Below are positions 8,035 through 14,932 of a DNA stretch of 16,463 bases, one piece after another. The translations under genes were made by a program, and so were the position numbers. The number at the start of each line of letters is the position of its first letter. The stretch's first letter is position 1. Below the pieces are notes generated by a model. The model was not told the origin of the DNA, searched no databases, and saw only the letters and a list, made by a program, of their open reading frames with translations. Origin of the DNA: Beijerinckiaceae bacterium (GTDB taxonomy: Bacteria > Pseudomonadota > Alphaproteobacteria > Rhizobiales > Beijerinckiaceae); the NCBI GenBank assembly GCA_022702195.1, contig JAKONB010000426.1:1-16463 (forward strand), in the 5' to 3' direction.

Positions 8035-8466
8035 TCAGTAGCCGTAGCCGTAGGCCGGGTAGCCGTAGCTGTACCCGTAGGCGGGGGCGGCATAGCCGTA
8101 GGCCGGGGCGTAGCCGTCGCCATAGGCCGGGTAGCCATAGCCGGCCCCGGCATAGCCGCCGTCGTAATAGCCGTAACGGGGCGCCTGGCTGGCGGCGATG
8201 GCGCCGCCGATGATGCCCAAGGCCGCACCGGCCGCCAGGGCGCCGCCGATGCCGGGACCCCGGCGGTAATAGCCACCACGGCCGTAGCCGTAGCCGTAGC
8301 GTCCGTAACCGCCGCGATAGCGCACCGTCTCGACGGCGGCGTTGCCGCCGCCGAGCTGGACGGCGTTCAGGGCGGGAAGCGGCGCGGCCTGGGCGGCGCC
8401 GAACGAGCCGGCCGACAGGCCGAGGGCGGTGGTGCCGGCAAGGGCGAGGGACAGGATGCGCGACAT
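8035..8466 (-). CDS. secreted Gly/Tyr-rich repeat protein, hypothetical
   Basis: This 143-aa protein has a Sec signal peptide (MSRILSLALAGTTALGLSAG..., cleavage probably at AQA|APLP near residue 28). The mature part contains an RGGYGRYGYGYGRGGYYRRG segment, a Gly/Ala hydrophobic helix-like stretch (GGALAAGAALGIIGGAIAA) and a C-terminal third made almost entirely of YGY, PAYG and GYG units. The hydrophobic stretch resembles the glycine-zipper segments of small envelope proteins. It is likely exported to the periplasm or cell surface; the molecular role is unknown. The ATG at 8466 follows AAGGAG by 9 bp and starts the signal peptide exactly. An EcfG-like promoter lies just upstream (8502-8526), suggesting induction by general stress. 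Confidence 0.8.
   Translation of the reverse strand: MSRILSLALAGTTALGLSAGSFGAAQAAPLPALNAVQLGGGNAAVETVRYRGGYGRYGYGYGRGGYYRRGPGIGGALAAGAALGIIGGAIAASQAPRYGYYDGGYAGAGYGYPAYGDGYAPAYGYAAPAYGYSYGYPAYGYGY
8038..8200 (-). repeat. imperfect tandem repeats encoding YGY/PAYGYG units
   Basis: Units of about 9-18 bases built around GCCGTAG and GCCGGGTAGCC recur on the plus strand through this interval. They encode the tyrosine-glycine C-terminus of the secreted protein. A shorter GCCGTA triplet run also occurs at about 8281-8300. The repeats are degenerate and in frame, so copy number changes would lengthen or shorten the protein without frameshift. Confidence 0.6.
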
Positions 8467-8501
8467 GCGTGCGTTCTCCTTCGAGCTTCGTTGTACCCAG
8501 A

Positions 8502-8526
8502 AACCGCAGAACACCTGAACCGTTCC
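8502..8526 (-). promoter_or_regulatory. EcfG-like (general stress sigma factor) promoter
   Basis: Read on the minus strand, GGAAC at 8526-8522 is followed after 16 bases by GGTT at 8505-8502. The alphaproteobacterial EcfG/RpoE2 consensus, from memory, is GGAAC, 16-17 bases, CGTT (or GGAAC, 18-19 bases, TT); one base of the -10 differs. Transcription would begin near 8495, about 30 bases before the ATG of the Gly/Tyr-rich protein at 8466. Confidence 0.5.
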
Positions 8527-8592
8527 TGAAATGCGACGGTCAAGCCCGAACGTCCCTGCGCGGCCGCTCCCCGATCCGCATCGCAGACATCT

Positions 8593-8633
8593 CAGCGCGG
8601 CGCGCTGGAAATCGGATCCAGAACGCCGCGCTG
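8593..8633. other. inverted repeat in the gshA downstream region
   Basis: CAGCGCGGC at 8593-8601 pairs with GCCGCGCTG at 8625-8633. A competing smaller hairpin, CAGCGC with GCGCTG, lies within 8593-8607. It sits between the end of gshA and the EcfG-like promoter and may help end gshA transcription, but no T-tract follows. Confidence 0.3.
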
Positions 8634-8692
8634 GAGTCGTGTCTCCGCATCGCCATTTCCGAAAGCCGGCAGCCACCTTTCGGGATGATGCT

Positions 8693-10060
8693 TCAGAAGA
8701 CGCAGGTGGCGAAGGTCGGCTCCACCGAGCGCTGCCAGGCCCCCTCGTAATCCGCCAGCCGATCCTCGGCGTGGGAGCGCCCGGCGGCGACGATGGCCTC
8801 GAGGGGCTGGAGATACCGGGTCTCATCGCGCCCCTGGCCGTCGCGGCGGGCGCGCGCCGCGAGGCCGGCCCGCGAGACGGCCAGAGCCTCGGCCGCCACC
8901 GCGCCGAGGGGGCGCCCGCCGATCCGCGCCGCGAGCCCGAGCCGGGGCACCGTGGCGCGCAGGGCCTCGCGGTCGCAGGCGTTCCAGGCCTTGGCGATGT
9001 CCCAGGCGGCGGCGAGCGACGCCTCGTCGTAGAGCAGGCCGACCCAGAACGCGGCCTGGGCCGCGATCATCGCCGGACCGCCCACATCGGCGCCGCGCCT
9101 CTCGAGGAAGCGCTTCAGGCGCACCTCCGGAAAGGCGGTGGAGGCATGGTTGGCCCAATCCGACACCGTCGCCCGCTCGCCCGGCAGCGCGGCGAGCTTG
9201 CCCGCCATGAGGTCGCGGAACGAGGCACCCGAAACGTCGTGATAGGTCTCGTCGCGCTTGACGAAATACATCGGCATGTCGAGCAGCCAGTCGACATAGG
9301 ATTCGTAGCCGAAGCCCGGCTCGAAGGCGCGCGGCAACATGCCGGTGCGGGCCGCATCGGTGTCGCGCCAGATCTCCGAGCGGCGCGACAGGAAGCCGTT
9401 CGGGCGCCCGTCCGTGAACGGCGAATTGGCGAACAGGGCGGTGGCCACCGGCTGCAGGGCGAGCGCCACCCGCATCTTGGCGACCATGTCCGCCTCGGAG
9501 GCGAAATCGAGGTTCACCTGCACGGTGGCGGTGCGCAGCATCATGTCGAGGCCGAGGGCGCCGACCTTCGGCATGTAGCCGGCCATGATCTTGTAGCGGC
9601 TCTTGGGCATCACGGGCGTCTCGTCCCGAGTCCATTTCGGACTCATGCCGAGATCGAGGAAGCCGATGCCGAGCGGGCCGGCGACCCGGGCGGTGGCGTC
9701 CAGATGGGTGCGCAGCTCGGCCGCCGTGCCATGGACGTCGGCGAGCGGCGCGCCGGACAGCTCGAACTGGCCGCCGGGCTCGAGGGAGATCGCTCCGCCC
9801 TCGGCGCCGGCGAGCCCGATGAGATGGCCCGCATCCGCGATGGGCTCCCAGCCGGTCTCGCGGCCGAGCCCCTCCAGGAGGGCGCGGATGCCGGTCTCGC
9901 CCGCATAGGGAACGGGGCGGTTGCCGTCCCGGTAGAACGGGACCTTCTCGTGCTCGGTCCCGATCGCGAAGCGCGAGCGCGGCTTCTCGCCCTCCGCGAA
10001 CCAGGCGATCAACTCGTCCCGGGTCGTCAGCGGCGTCGTGTCGGACGTGTCGCGCGCCAT
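8693..10060 (-). CDS. gshA: glutamate--cysteine ligase
   Basis: The 455-aa protein catalyses ATP-dependent joining of L-glutamate and L-cysteine, the first and rate-limiting step of glutathione synthesis. It belongs to the plant/alphaproteobacterial type (GCS2-like fold), shown by FAIGTEHEKVPF (31-42), GGQFELSGAPL with the substrate-binding Glu, DLGMSPKWTRDETPVMPKSRY, and the stretch ATVQVNLDFASEADM. Length agrees with the usual 450-460 residues. The ATG at 10060 has GAGG at the right distance and gives the family N-terminus; an upstream in-frame ATG at 10114 would add an Arg/Pro-rich tail without support. The C-terminus ends ATCVF. It follows rsmE on the same strand, an order I associate with this group of bacteria, but the gap holds a strong hairpin. 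Confidence 0.95.
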   Translation of the reverse strand: MARDTSDTTPLTTRDELIAWFAEGEKPRSRFAIGTEHEKVPFYRDGNRPVPYAGETGIRALLEGLGRETGWEPIADAGHLIGLAGAEGGAISLEPGGQFELSGAPLADVHGTAAELRTHLDATARVAGPLGIGFLDLGMSPKWTRDETPVMPKSRYKIMAGYMPKVGALGLDMMLRTATVQVNLDFASEADMVAKMRVALALQPVATALFANSPFTDGRPNGFLSRRSEIWRDTDAARTGMLPRAFEPGFGYESYVDWLLDMPMYFVKRDETYHDVSGASFRDLMAGKLAALPGERATVSDWANHASTAFPEVRLKRFLERRGADVGGPAMIAAQAAFWVGLLYDEASLAAAWDIAKAWNACDREALRATVPRLGLAARIGGRPLGAVAAEALAVSRAGLAARARRDGQGRDETRYLQPLEAIVAAGRSHAEDRLADYEGAWQRSVEPTFATCVF

Positions 10061-10160
10061 GCGCTGGCCTCGTGATGAAGGTCGTGTCGGGTGAAAGGGC
10101 CGGCCGGACCGCAACGGTGAAGCCCCTGTCGGGAGATCGCCTCTTAAGCCAGCCGGAGTC

Positions 10161-10187
10161 GGCGAACAACGCGGGCGCGTTGTCGCC
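10161..10187 (-). terminator. hairpin between rsmE and gshA
   Basis: GGCGAACAACGCG (10161-10173) and CGCGTTGTCGCC (10176-10187) pair over 12 bp with one bulged A and a two-base tip. The stem begins at the last base of the rsmE stop codon. There is no T-tract on the minus strand, so it may stop transcription weakly, protect the rsmE message end, or shape the gshA leader. Confidence 0.5.
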
Positions 10188-10939
10188 TAACGCGCATCCC
10201 CCAGAACCGCCTGGACCAGGGCCAGCACCGCCACGACGGCGGTGTCCGCCCGCAGGATGCGCGGGCCGAGCGAGAGCGGCACGGTGTTGGGCCGGGCCGC
10301 GATCAGCGCCCGCTCCTCCGGCGAGAACCCGCCCTCCGGCCCGACCAGGACCGCGAGGGGCGGCGCCGCGGCGGGGTCGGCCGCCCCGCGCAGGGCCGCC
10401 ACCGGATCGGAGACCGGGGCGTCCTCGTCGCAGAAGATCAGCAACCGCAACGGGTTGAGTTCGGCCAGGGCCGCCGGCAGGCGGGCGGCCTCCGGAAAAT
10501 CGGGAATGCTGAGGATGCCGCATTGCTCGGCCGCCTCGATGGCATTGGCGCGGAGCCGGTCGGCGTTGAGGCGCTCCCCTTGCGTGTAGCGGGTGAAGAC
10601 CGGGCGGATGGTGCCGGCCCCCATCTCCACCGCCTTCTGAGCCATATAGTCGAGCCGCGCGGTCTTGAGGGGTGCGAACAGGTAGTGGAGGTCCGGACGC
10701 GGCGGTTGCGGTCGCGTGCGCTCTCGCACCACGAGATCGGCGCTCTTGCGGCCGCTCGGGACCAGCCCGGCCCGCCATTCGCCGTCCCGGCCATTGAAAA
10801 GCAGGACCGGATCATCTGGCCCGCGCCGCAGGACGTTGAGCAGGTAATTTGCCTGCGCCCGGTCGAGGGGGAGCGTCGCATCCGGCGACAGGTCGGACGC
10901 GACGAAGAGACGGGGAGCGGTGAAATCGTAGGCGGCCAT
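10187..10939 (-). CDS. rsmE: 16S rRNA (uracil-1498-N3)-methyltransferase
   Basis: The 250-aa protein matches RsmE, a SPOUT (trefoil knot) methyltransferase that methylates N3 of U1498 of 16S rRNA in the small subunit using S-adenosylmethionine. The N-terminal PUA-like domain contains RLFV and the NYLLNVLRRG segment (around 31-40); the knot region holds LVGPEGGFSPEE from residue 198 and LGPRILRADTA from 224, both diagnostic. Length is close to the family norm of about 245. The ATG at 10939 is chosen because MAAYDFTAPRLF is the normal N-terminus, although the ribosome binding site is poor; an in-frame start at 11089 would add about 50 atypical residues. It is transcribed divergently from the secreted four-Cys protein and ubiA. 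Confidence 0.95.
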   Translation of the reverse strand: MAAYDFTAPRLFVASDLSPDATLPLDRAQANYLLNVLRRGPDDPVLLFNGRDGEWRAGLVPSGRKSADLVVRERTRPQPPRPDLHYLFAPLKTARLDYMAQKAVEMGAGTIRPVFTRYTQGERLNADRLRANAIEAAEQCGILSIPDFPEAARLPAALAELNPLRLLIFCDEDAPVSDPVAALRGAADPAAAPPLAVLVGPEGGFSPEERALIAARPNTVPLSLGPRILRADTAVVAVLALVQAVLGDAR

Positions 10940-11243
10940 GGTCGCGGTGGTCGCGTGGCACCGGGGGCGTGTCAACAGATCCCGCCGATCGGCGCGCCCC
11001 GATCGTTGCACGCGCGCAACACTCCGCGACATTGCGCCGATTCCCCACCTGAGATCGGCCCGAACCGTTTGCGGCTTGAAAGACGCCACATTCCTATGGC
11101 GAAACGCTGGCCCAGCAAGGTCTCGAACGTTTCGGCGGCGGCGACAGTCACCGGCCCGGGAAATCCCCGTGCGCGGTTCGGCTCGCCGGACCGGCGATGC
11201 GGTTGGCGCGATCCGGGGGACCGGGGGAGAGGAGTCTCAAGGC
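10940..11243. other. divergent promoter region, rsmE / secreted protein
   Basis: About 300 bp without a credible gene. It must contain the promoters for rsmE (minus) and the secreted protein (plus). A TTGAAA at 11077-11082 resembles a -35, but the TATGGC that follows is only 13 bases away, too close for a normal sigma-70 site. No EcfG match, hairpin or long repeat stands out. Confidence 0.4.
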
Positions 11244-11708
11244 ATGTCGTTCAAGACCATCGCGGCGGCGGCCGTCGCCTTCGCCGGCACCCTTCTCATG
11301 GCGGCCCCGGCCTTCGCTCAGGCCGCCGAGTGCGGCGAGATCCAGAAGACGCTCCAGGCGCGCAAGGATCTGGTGGCCAAGGCGAACGCGGCGTCGAACG
11401 CCAAGCAGAAGATGACGCCGCAGCAGGCCTGCGCCCTGTTCACCCAACTCCAGGGCAACGGCACGACCGGCATCAAGTGGATCACCGCCAACAAGGAATG
11501 GTGCTCGATCCCCGATTCGTTCGCCGAGGGCTTCAAGGCCGACCACCTGAAAGTGTCGGGCATCCGCACCAAGATCTGTGGCATGGCCGCCCAGGCGAGC
11601 AAGATGGAAGCCCAGGCCAAGGCCCAAGCCCAGAATGGCGGCGGTGGCGGTCTGCTCGGCGGTCCCGGCCTGACCGGCAGCCTGAAGATGCCGCAGGGCG
11701 CGCTCTGA
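11244..11708 (+). CDS. small secreted four-cysteine protein, hypothetical
   Basis: The 154-aa product begins with a clear Sec signal peptide (MSFKTIAAAAVAFAGTLLMA...), cleavable at AFA|QAAE after residue 25. The mature part has four cysteines (30, 63, 87, 112), enough for two disulfides, in a mostly helical, lysine-rich domain. A low-complexity tail follows: Ala/Lys/Gln repeats (about 114-130), a glycine run and a short hydrophobic end. I do not recognise a named family; small periplasmic proteins of this style are common in Rhizobiales. The ATG at 11244 follows GAGAGGAG. It precedes ubiA by 46 bp on the same strand, so they may be co-transcribed, but a shared role is not evident. Confidence 0.82.
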   Translation: MSFKTIAAAAVAFAGTLLMAAPAFAQAAECGEIQKTLQARKDLVAKANAASNAKQKMTPQQACALFTQLQGNGTTGIKWITANKEWCSIPDSFAEGFKADHLKVSGIRTKICGMAAQASKMEAQAKAQAQNGGGGGLLGGPGLTGSLKMPQGAL

Positions 11709-11754
11709 TCCGACGCACGCCGATGATGGCCGCGATGGTCCCGCGCGCAACCCC

Positions 11755-12717
11755 ATGCCGGGCGTGAGCCGCCCCGCCGGGGAGGATCGCCGCGTCGCCG
11801 ATGCGGTGGCCGGGCACTGGGTCGACACCCTCGCCCCCCGCCGCGCCCGGCCCTACCTGCGCCTCGCCCGGATCGATCGGCCGATCGGCTGGTGGCTCCT
11901 GCTCCTGCCCTGCTGGTGGTCGGCGTCGCTGGCCGCCATTGCGGCGGGCGCCGCCTTTCCGAATCCGCTGCACCTCGCCCTGTTCCTCGTCGGGGCGGTG
12001 GCGATGCGTGGCGCGGGCTCGACCTACAACGACATCGCCGACCGCGACCTCGACGCGCAGGTGGAGCGCACCCGCTCGCGCCCCCTGCCCTCAGGGCAGG
12101 TCCGGGCGCGGCACGCCGCCCTGTTCCTGTTCGCCCAGACCCTGGTCGGCCTCGCCGTCCTGCTGCAATTCAACGGGACCGCGATCTGGGTCGGCATCGC
12201 CTCCCTGCTGCCGGTGGCGATCTATCCGTTCATGAAGCGGATCATGCCGATGCCGCAGGCGGTGCTCGGCCTCGCCTTCGCTTGGGGCGCGCTGATGGGA
12301 TGGGTCGCCGCGTTCGGGCGGCTCGATGCACCGGCCCTCCTGCTCTATGCCGGGACCATCGCCTGGGTGATCGGCTACGACACGATCTACGCGGTGCAGG
12401 ACATCGAGGATGACGAGATGGCCGGCATCCGCTCCTCCGCGCGCACGTTCGGGCGTGGGCTGAAGCTGGCCGTCGGGCTCTGCTACGGCGCGGCCGGCCT
12501 GCTCGTGGCCCTGGCGGCCTGGCGGGCGGGAATCGGGGCCGTAGGCGCGCTCGGCGTCGCTCTCTTCTGTGCCCATCTCGGGCGTCAGGTGGTCCGGCTG
12601 GAGCCGCGCGACGGGGCCGGGGCGCTCGGCCTGTTCCGGTCGAACCGGGATGCGGGGCTGATCCTGTTCGCGGGGCTGGCGGCGGACGCCGCCGTTCAGC
12701 ACATCCTCCGGGGCTGA
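11755..12717 (+). CDS. ubiA: 4-hydroxybenzoate polyprenyltransferase
   Basis: The 320-aa integral membrane protein transfers a polyprenyl chain to 4-hydroxybenzoate, an early step of ubiquinone synthesis at the inner membrane. Both magnesium-diphosphate motifs are present: NDIADRDLD from residue 92, continuing into RTRSRPLPSG, and DTIYAVQDIEDD from residue 209. Seven to nine hydrophobic segments fit the UbiA fold. Length slightly exceeds the usual 290-310 because of a hydrophilic N-terminal tail, so a later start (for example GTG at 11806) is possible; no strong ribosome binding site decides between them. It is convergent with the next gene with only 4 bp between stop codons. Confidence 0.94.
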   Translation: MPGVSRPAGEDRRVADAVAGHWVDTLAPRRARPYLRLARIDRPIGWWLLLLPCWWSASLAAIAAGAAFPNPLHLALFLVGAVAMRGAGSTYNDIADRDLDAQVERTRSRPLPSGQVRARHAALFLFAQTLVGLAVLLQFNGTAIWVGIASLLPVAIYPFMKRIMPMPQAVLGLAFAWGALMGWVAAFGRLDAPALLLYAGTIAWVIGYDTIYAVQDIEDDEMAGIRSSARTFGRGLKLAVGLCYGAAGLLVALAAWRAGIGAVGALGVALFCAHLGRQVVRLEPRDGAGALGLFRSNRDAGLILFAGLAADAAVQHILRG

Positions 12718-12721
12718 GGTC

Positions 12722-13207
12722 TCAGCACACGCCGCCGCAGACGATCTCGCTCTCGCCGCGATGGATCAGCGGGCGCACCGGCAGCGAGCCGGTCTTGCGG
12801 CGCACCAGGAAGCGCGGGCGCCGTCCGCTGAGCAGGCCGTGGCGGCGACGGGTGCGGGTGAGGCCGAGGGCCACCGGGCCGAGCTGGCGCGACACCGGCG
12901 CGAGGCCGCCATCCTCCTTCACGATCATCCGCTGGAGGCCGGACTTGGCCGCCACGTCGCGCCACAGGGCCACGACCTCCTCCTCGCAGAACGGGCCGAG
13001 GCGACCGACCACGCCGCCGGCGGCATCCACCAGCAGCAATTCGAACCGGTCCTCACCGCTGCGATCCGAATCGTCTTCCGAGAAGGCGAGGGCCACACCG
13101 GTCAGCTTGGCCACGCCGGCGCGACCGATGATCGGCAGGCGTGCCGCCACAAAATCCGGGGCGATGGCCAGTTCGGTGTGACCATTCATGTTTGCGAAAG
13201 TGTTCAT
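12722..13207 (-). CDS. conserved hypothetical protein (possibly DUF6101)
   Basis: The 161-aa protein has an N-terminal part of short beta-like segments (LPIIGRAGVAKLTGVALAF), an acidic loop SEDDSDRSGEDR, and a basic C-terminal region RTRRRHGLLSGRRPRFLVRRKTG followed by a histidine-arginine segment. From memory it resembles the DUF6101 family of Rhizobiales, of unknown function; this assignment needs a profile search. It ends in CGGVC, two cysteines three residues apart at the extreme C-terminus, which is unusual. There is no signal peptide or membrane segment. The ATG at 13207 is used; a second ATG at 13189 is also possible, and neither has a strong ribosome binding site. Confidence 0.75.
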   Translation of the reverse strand: MNTFANMNGHTELAIAPDFVAARLPIIGRAGVAKLTGVALAFSEDDSDRSGEDRFELLLVDAAGGVVGRLGPFCEEEVVALWRDVAAKSGLQRMIVKEDGGLAPVSRQLGPVALGLTRTRRRHGLLSGRRPRFLVRRKTGSLPVRPLIHRGESEIVCGGVC

Positions 13208-13520
13208 CGCGCGGGCACCCTGTCGGAGGTGACGGCCTCTGTCGGACCGTCCGTCTATGACAAGCAGAATGACGTCTAACCTCCCCAAATTGCCTTAAGA
13301 GTGAGCGTTAAGCGAATATGGACGCGGGGCAAGCCTGCGGAATGCTCAACACTTCCTTGCGGCGATCCTCGACATTCGCGCGTATCGACCTCTGCGTAGC
13401 GAATCCTTGTGATGCGCGAAGCGTCATCCTACAACGGATGCGCCGCAGCATCGCCGCCTCGCCGCGCCCTGCCCCCAGGCCTTTCATACAGAACGCAGCC
13501 CGAGAGCCGCACGGAGACGC
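13208..13520. promoter_or_regulatory. divergent intergenic region with paired CTGTCGGA repeats
   Basis: The 313 bp separate the DUF6101-like gene (minus) from the phosphatase gene (plus). Two identical 8-mers CTGTCGGA lie at 13220-13227 and 13239-13246, 19 bp apart (nearly two helical turns) and within 40 bp of the minus-strand start, where a regulator dimer could bind. TTAA occurs twice at 13295 and 13308. No gene or terminator is visible. Confidence 0.35.
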
Positions 13521-14351
13521 ATGTCCGACCCGATGTCACCGGAAGCCGCGCGGGCGCTCGTTCCCGCCCTGCGCGAAGCGATCCGCGAAGCCGCCACCCT
13601 CGCCCTGCCGTTCTACCGGGCGGGCGCGCAGACCGATGCGCGGGTCTGGTCGAAGGCCGGAGGCTCTCCGGTCACCGAGGCCGACGTCGCGGTGGACACC
13701 TTTCTCAAGATCCGGCTCAGTGCCCTGCTCCCGGCCGCCGCGTGGCTGTCGGAGGAGACGAGCGACGATGCGGTACGGCTGGGGGCCGATCTGGTCTGGA
13801 TCGTCGATCCGATCGATGGGACCCGCGCCTTCCTGTCCGGGCATCCGGACTGGTCGATCGCTGTGGCTCTGCTGGTGCGCGACGCACCACGGATCGGCTT
13901 CGTCTACGCGCCGGTGAGCGGACATTTCTATGAGGCGGTGGCGGGATTCGGCGCGACGCGCGACGGCCTGCCGATCACCGTCTCGCAGCACGCGACCCTC
14001 GACGGAGCCCGGGTGACGGGTCCGAAGCCGATGATGGACAAGCTCGCGCGCGGAGGCGCCCGCGACGGGGCCGGGAAGCCTGCCTTCGTGGCGGTGCCGC
14101 GGGTTCCATCCCTGGCCCTGCGCGTGGCGCGGGTCGCGGAAGGGTCGATCGATGTGGGGTTGGTCTCGTCGGACGCGCGCGACTGGGATCTGGCTGGCGC
14201 CGACCTGATCCTACGGGAGGCCGGCGGCACGGTGAGCGACCTGTCGGGGCGCCCCACCACCTATAACCGTCCGGACCCCGTCCACGGTTCGTTGATCGCG
14301 ATGTCGAACGGGCTACGGCCGGCGGTGGTGGATGCGCTGGAGCGTGGCTAA
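13521..14351 (+). CDS. cysQ: CysQ-like 3'(2'),5'-bisphosphate nucleotidase (inositol monophosphatase superfamily)
   Basis: The 276-aa protein has all the metal-binding motifs of the lithium-sensitive phosphatase superfamily: SKAGGSPVTEAD (44-55), SEE at 77-79, DPIDGT at 96-101 and DWDLAGADLIL from 221. The best functional guess is CysQ, which removes the 3'-phosphate of PAP produced in sulfate assimilation; inositol-1-phosphatase or histidinol-phosphatase activity cannot be excluded from motifs alone. It is cytoplasmic. The ATG at 13521 has GGAG a few bases upstream. It stands alone between a divergent gene and a strong hairpin, so it is probably monocistronic. Confidence 0.87.
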   Translation: MSDPMSPEAARALVPALREAIREAATLALPFYRAGAQTDARVWSKAGGSPVTEADVAVDTFLKIRLSALLPAAAWLSEETSDDAVRLGADLVWIVDPIDGTRAFLSGHPDWSIAVALLVRDAPRIGFVYAPVSGHFYEAVAGFGATRDGLPITVSQHATLDGARVTGPKPMMDKLARGGARDGAGKPAFVAVPRVPSLALRVARVAEGSIDVGLVSSDARDWDLAGADLILREAGGTVSDLSGRPTTYNRPDPVHGSLIAMSNGLRPAVVDALERG

Positions 14352-14358
14352 GAACGTC

Positions 14359-14390
14359 ACGGTCGATCCCGACGGAACGGGATCGACCGT
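14359..14390 (+). terminator. perfect 12-bp hairpin after cysQ
   Basis: ACGGTCGATCCC (14359-14370) pairs perfectly with GGGATCGACCGT (14379-14390) around an 8-base loop, starting 7 bp after the stop codon. No T-tract follows, so termination may be weak or need Rho, but the position and perfection argue for a transcript end. Confidence 0.6.
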
Positions 14391-14502
14391 CAGCGGCCGG
14401 AGCCTCACGGTGTCATGAAACTCAGAGTTCGTCCCAAAACCCTGATCGCCGCCGCTTCTTGCTGGAAGCAGGATGGCGCAGCGGGAGTTCTGTGAGAGAC
14501 GC

Positions 14503-14733
14503 TCAGGCGTGTTCGCGCAGATCCACCACCGTGGGGGCCACGCCGAAGCGCTCGGCCAAGTGCCAGCGCAATTCGCGCGGCGAGTGGTAATTGTAAGAGG
14601 TGTCGATGAGGTGGCTGAGGTCGACGGTCTTGCTGCCGAGCGACGCGGCCTGATGAAGGCGGCCCACCTTGAACGTCGTTGCATCGGTGACGGGCGAACG
14701 GACGCCGCGGCGCCGGGTATATTCGAACAACAT
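14503..14733 (-). CDS. small hypothetical protein, 76 aa
   Basis: I do not recognise this protein. It is soluble and basic, with no signal peptide, and has protein-like composition: VTDATTFKVGRLHQAASLG, then TVDLSHLIDTSYNYHSPRELRWHLAERFGVAPTVVDLREHA, which looks like an extended segment followed by a helix and a strand. The tyrosine-, asparagine- and histidine-containing centre is unlike the Arg/Pro-rich spurious ORFs around it. The ATG at 14733 is preceded by an AT-rich stretch (GTTAAAAAGAAAAAT) instead of a clear GGAGG, although AAGAAA could serve. A possible EcfG promoter lies 77-101 bp upstream. It follows cspA on the same strand with about 200 bp and two hairpins between them. Confidence 0.62.
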   Translation of the reverse strand: MLFEYTRRRGVRSPVTDATTFKVGRLHQAASLGSKTVDLSHLIDTSYNYHSPRELRWHLAERFGVAPTVVDLREHA

Positions 14734-14767
14734 ATTTTTCTTTTTAACTTTCAGTCTTCAGGTTTTG

Positions 14768-14786
14768 CGGACCCGTTCCGGGTCCG
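14768..14786 (-). other. 8-bp perfect hairpin in leader of the 76-aa ORF
   Basis: CGGACCCG (14768-14775) pairs with CGGGTCCG (14779-14786) around a 3-base loop. It lies about 35 bp before the ATG at 14733, so it would fold in the leader RNA, or act as a terminator for anything read through from cspA. Confidence 0.45.
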
Positions 14787-14809
14787 ATCACGCGGTTGGT
14801 GTGGCGGAC

Positions 14810-14834
14810 AATGCACGCGGTCGAAACCCGTTCC
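14810..14834 (-). promoter_or_regulatory. possible EcfG-like promoter before the 76-aa ORF
   Basis: On the minus strand, GGAAC at 14834-14830 is followed after 16 bases by CATT at 14813-14810, one mismatch to CGTT. The leader would be about 70 bases and include the hairpin at 14768-14786. It is weaker than the other EcfG-like sites in the window. Confidence 0.33.
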
Positions 14835-14903
14835 CTTGGTCGGGTGATCGATCGGATGCGGCGAGGAAGCATGAATCCCACCGGTTTCATACCCTTGGGG
14901 TGA

Positions 14904-14923
14904 CGCCAGCCCGGAGGCTGGCG
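14904..14923 (-). terminator. hairpin downstream of cold-shock gene
   Basis: CGCCAGCC (14904-14911) and GGCTGGCG (14916-14923) form a perfect 8-bp stem with a CGGA loop, 9 bp beyond the stop codon of the cold-shock gene on the minus strand. The following bases are GC-rich with no T-tract, so this is a probable but atypical terminator. Confidence 0.6.
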
Positions 14924-14932
14924 CCGAGAGCG

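Noticed and set aside
8038..8300. CRISPR-like repeat array
   Set aside because: The repeats are short, irregular, in frame with the Gly/Tyr-rich protein and have no unique spacers.
8823..10778. 651-aa minus-strand ORF across gshA and rsmE
   Set aside because: It is out of frame with both genes and is rich in Arg/Pro/Gly; gshA and rsmE are certain.
11077..11100. Sigma-70 promoter TTGAAA ... TATGGC before the secreted protein
   Set aside because: The spacer is only 13 bases and the -10 match is weak.
13295..13311. CtrA-like site, TTAA repeated
   Set aside because: The gap between the TTAA halves is 9 bases, whereas the CtrA consensus needs 7.
14313..14684. 123-aa minus-strand ORF overlapping the end of cysQ and the 76-aa ORF
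   Set aside because: It overlaps cysQ and the terminator hairpin, has Arg-rich composition, and the alternative frame at 14503-14733 is more protein-like.
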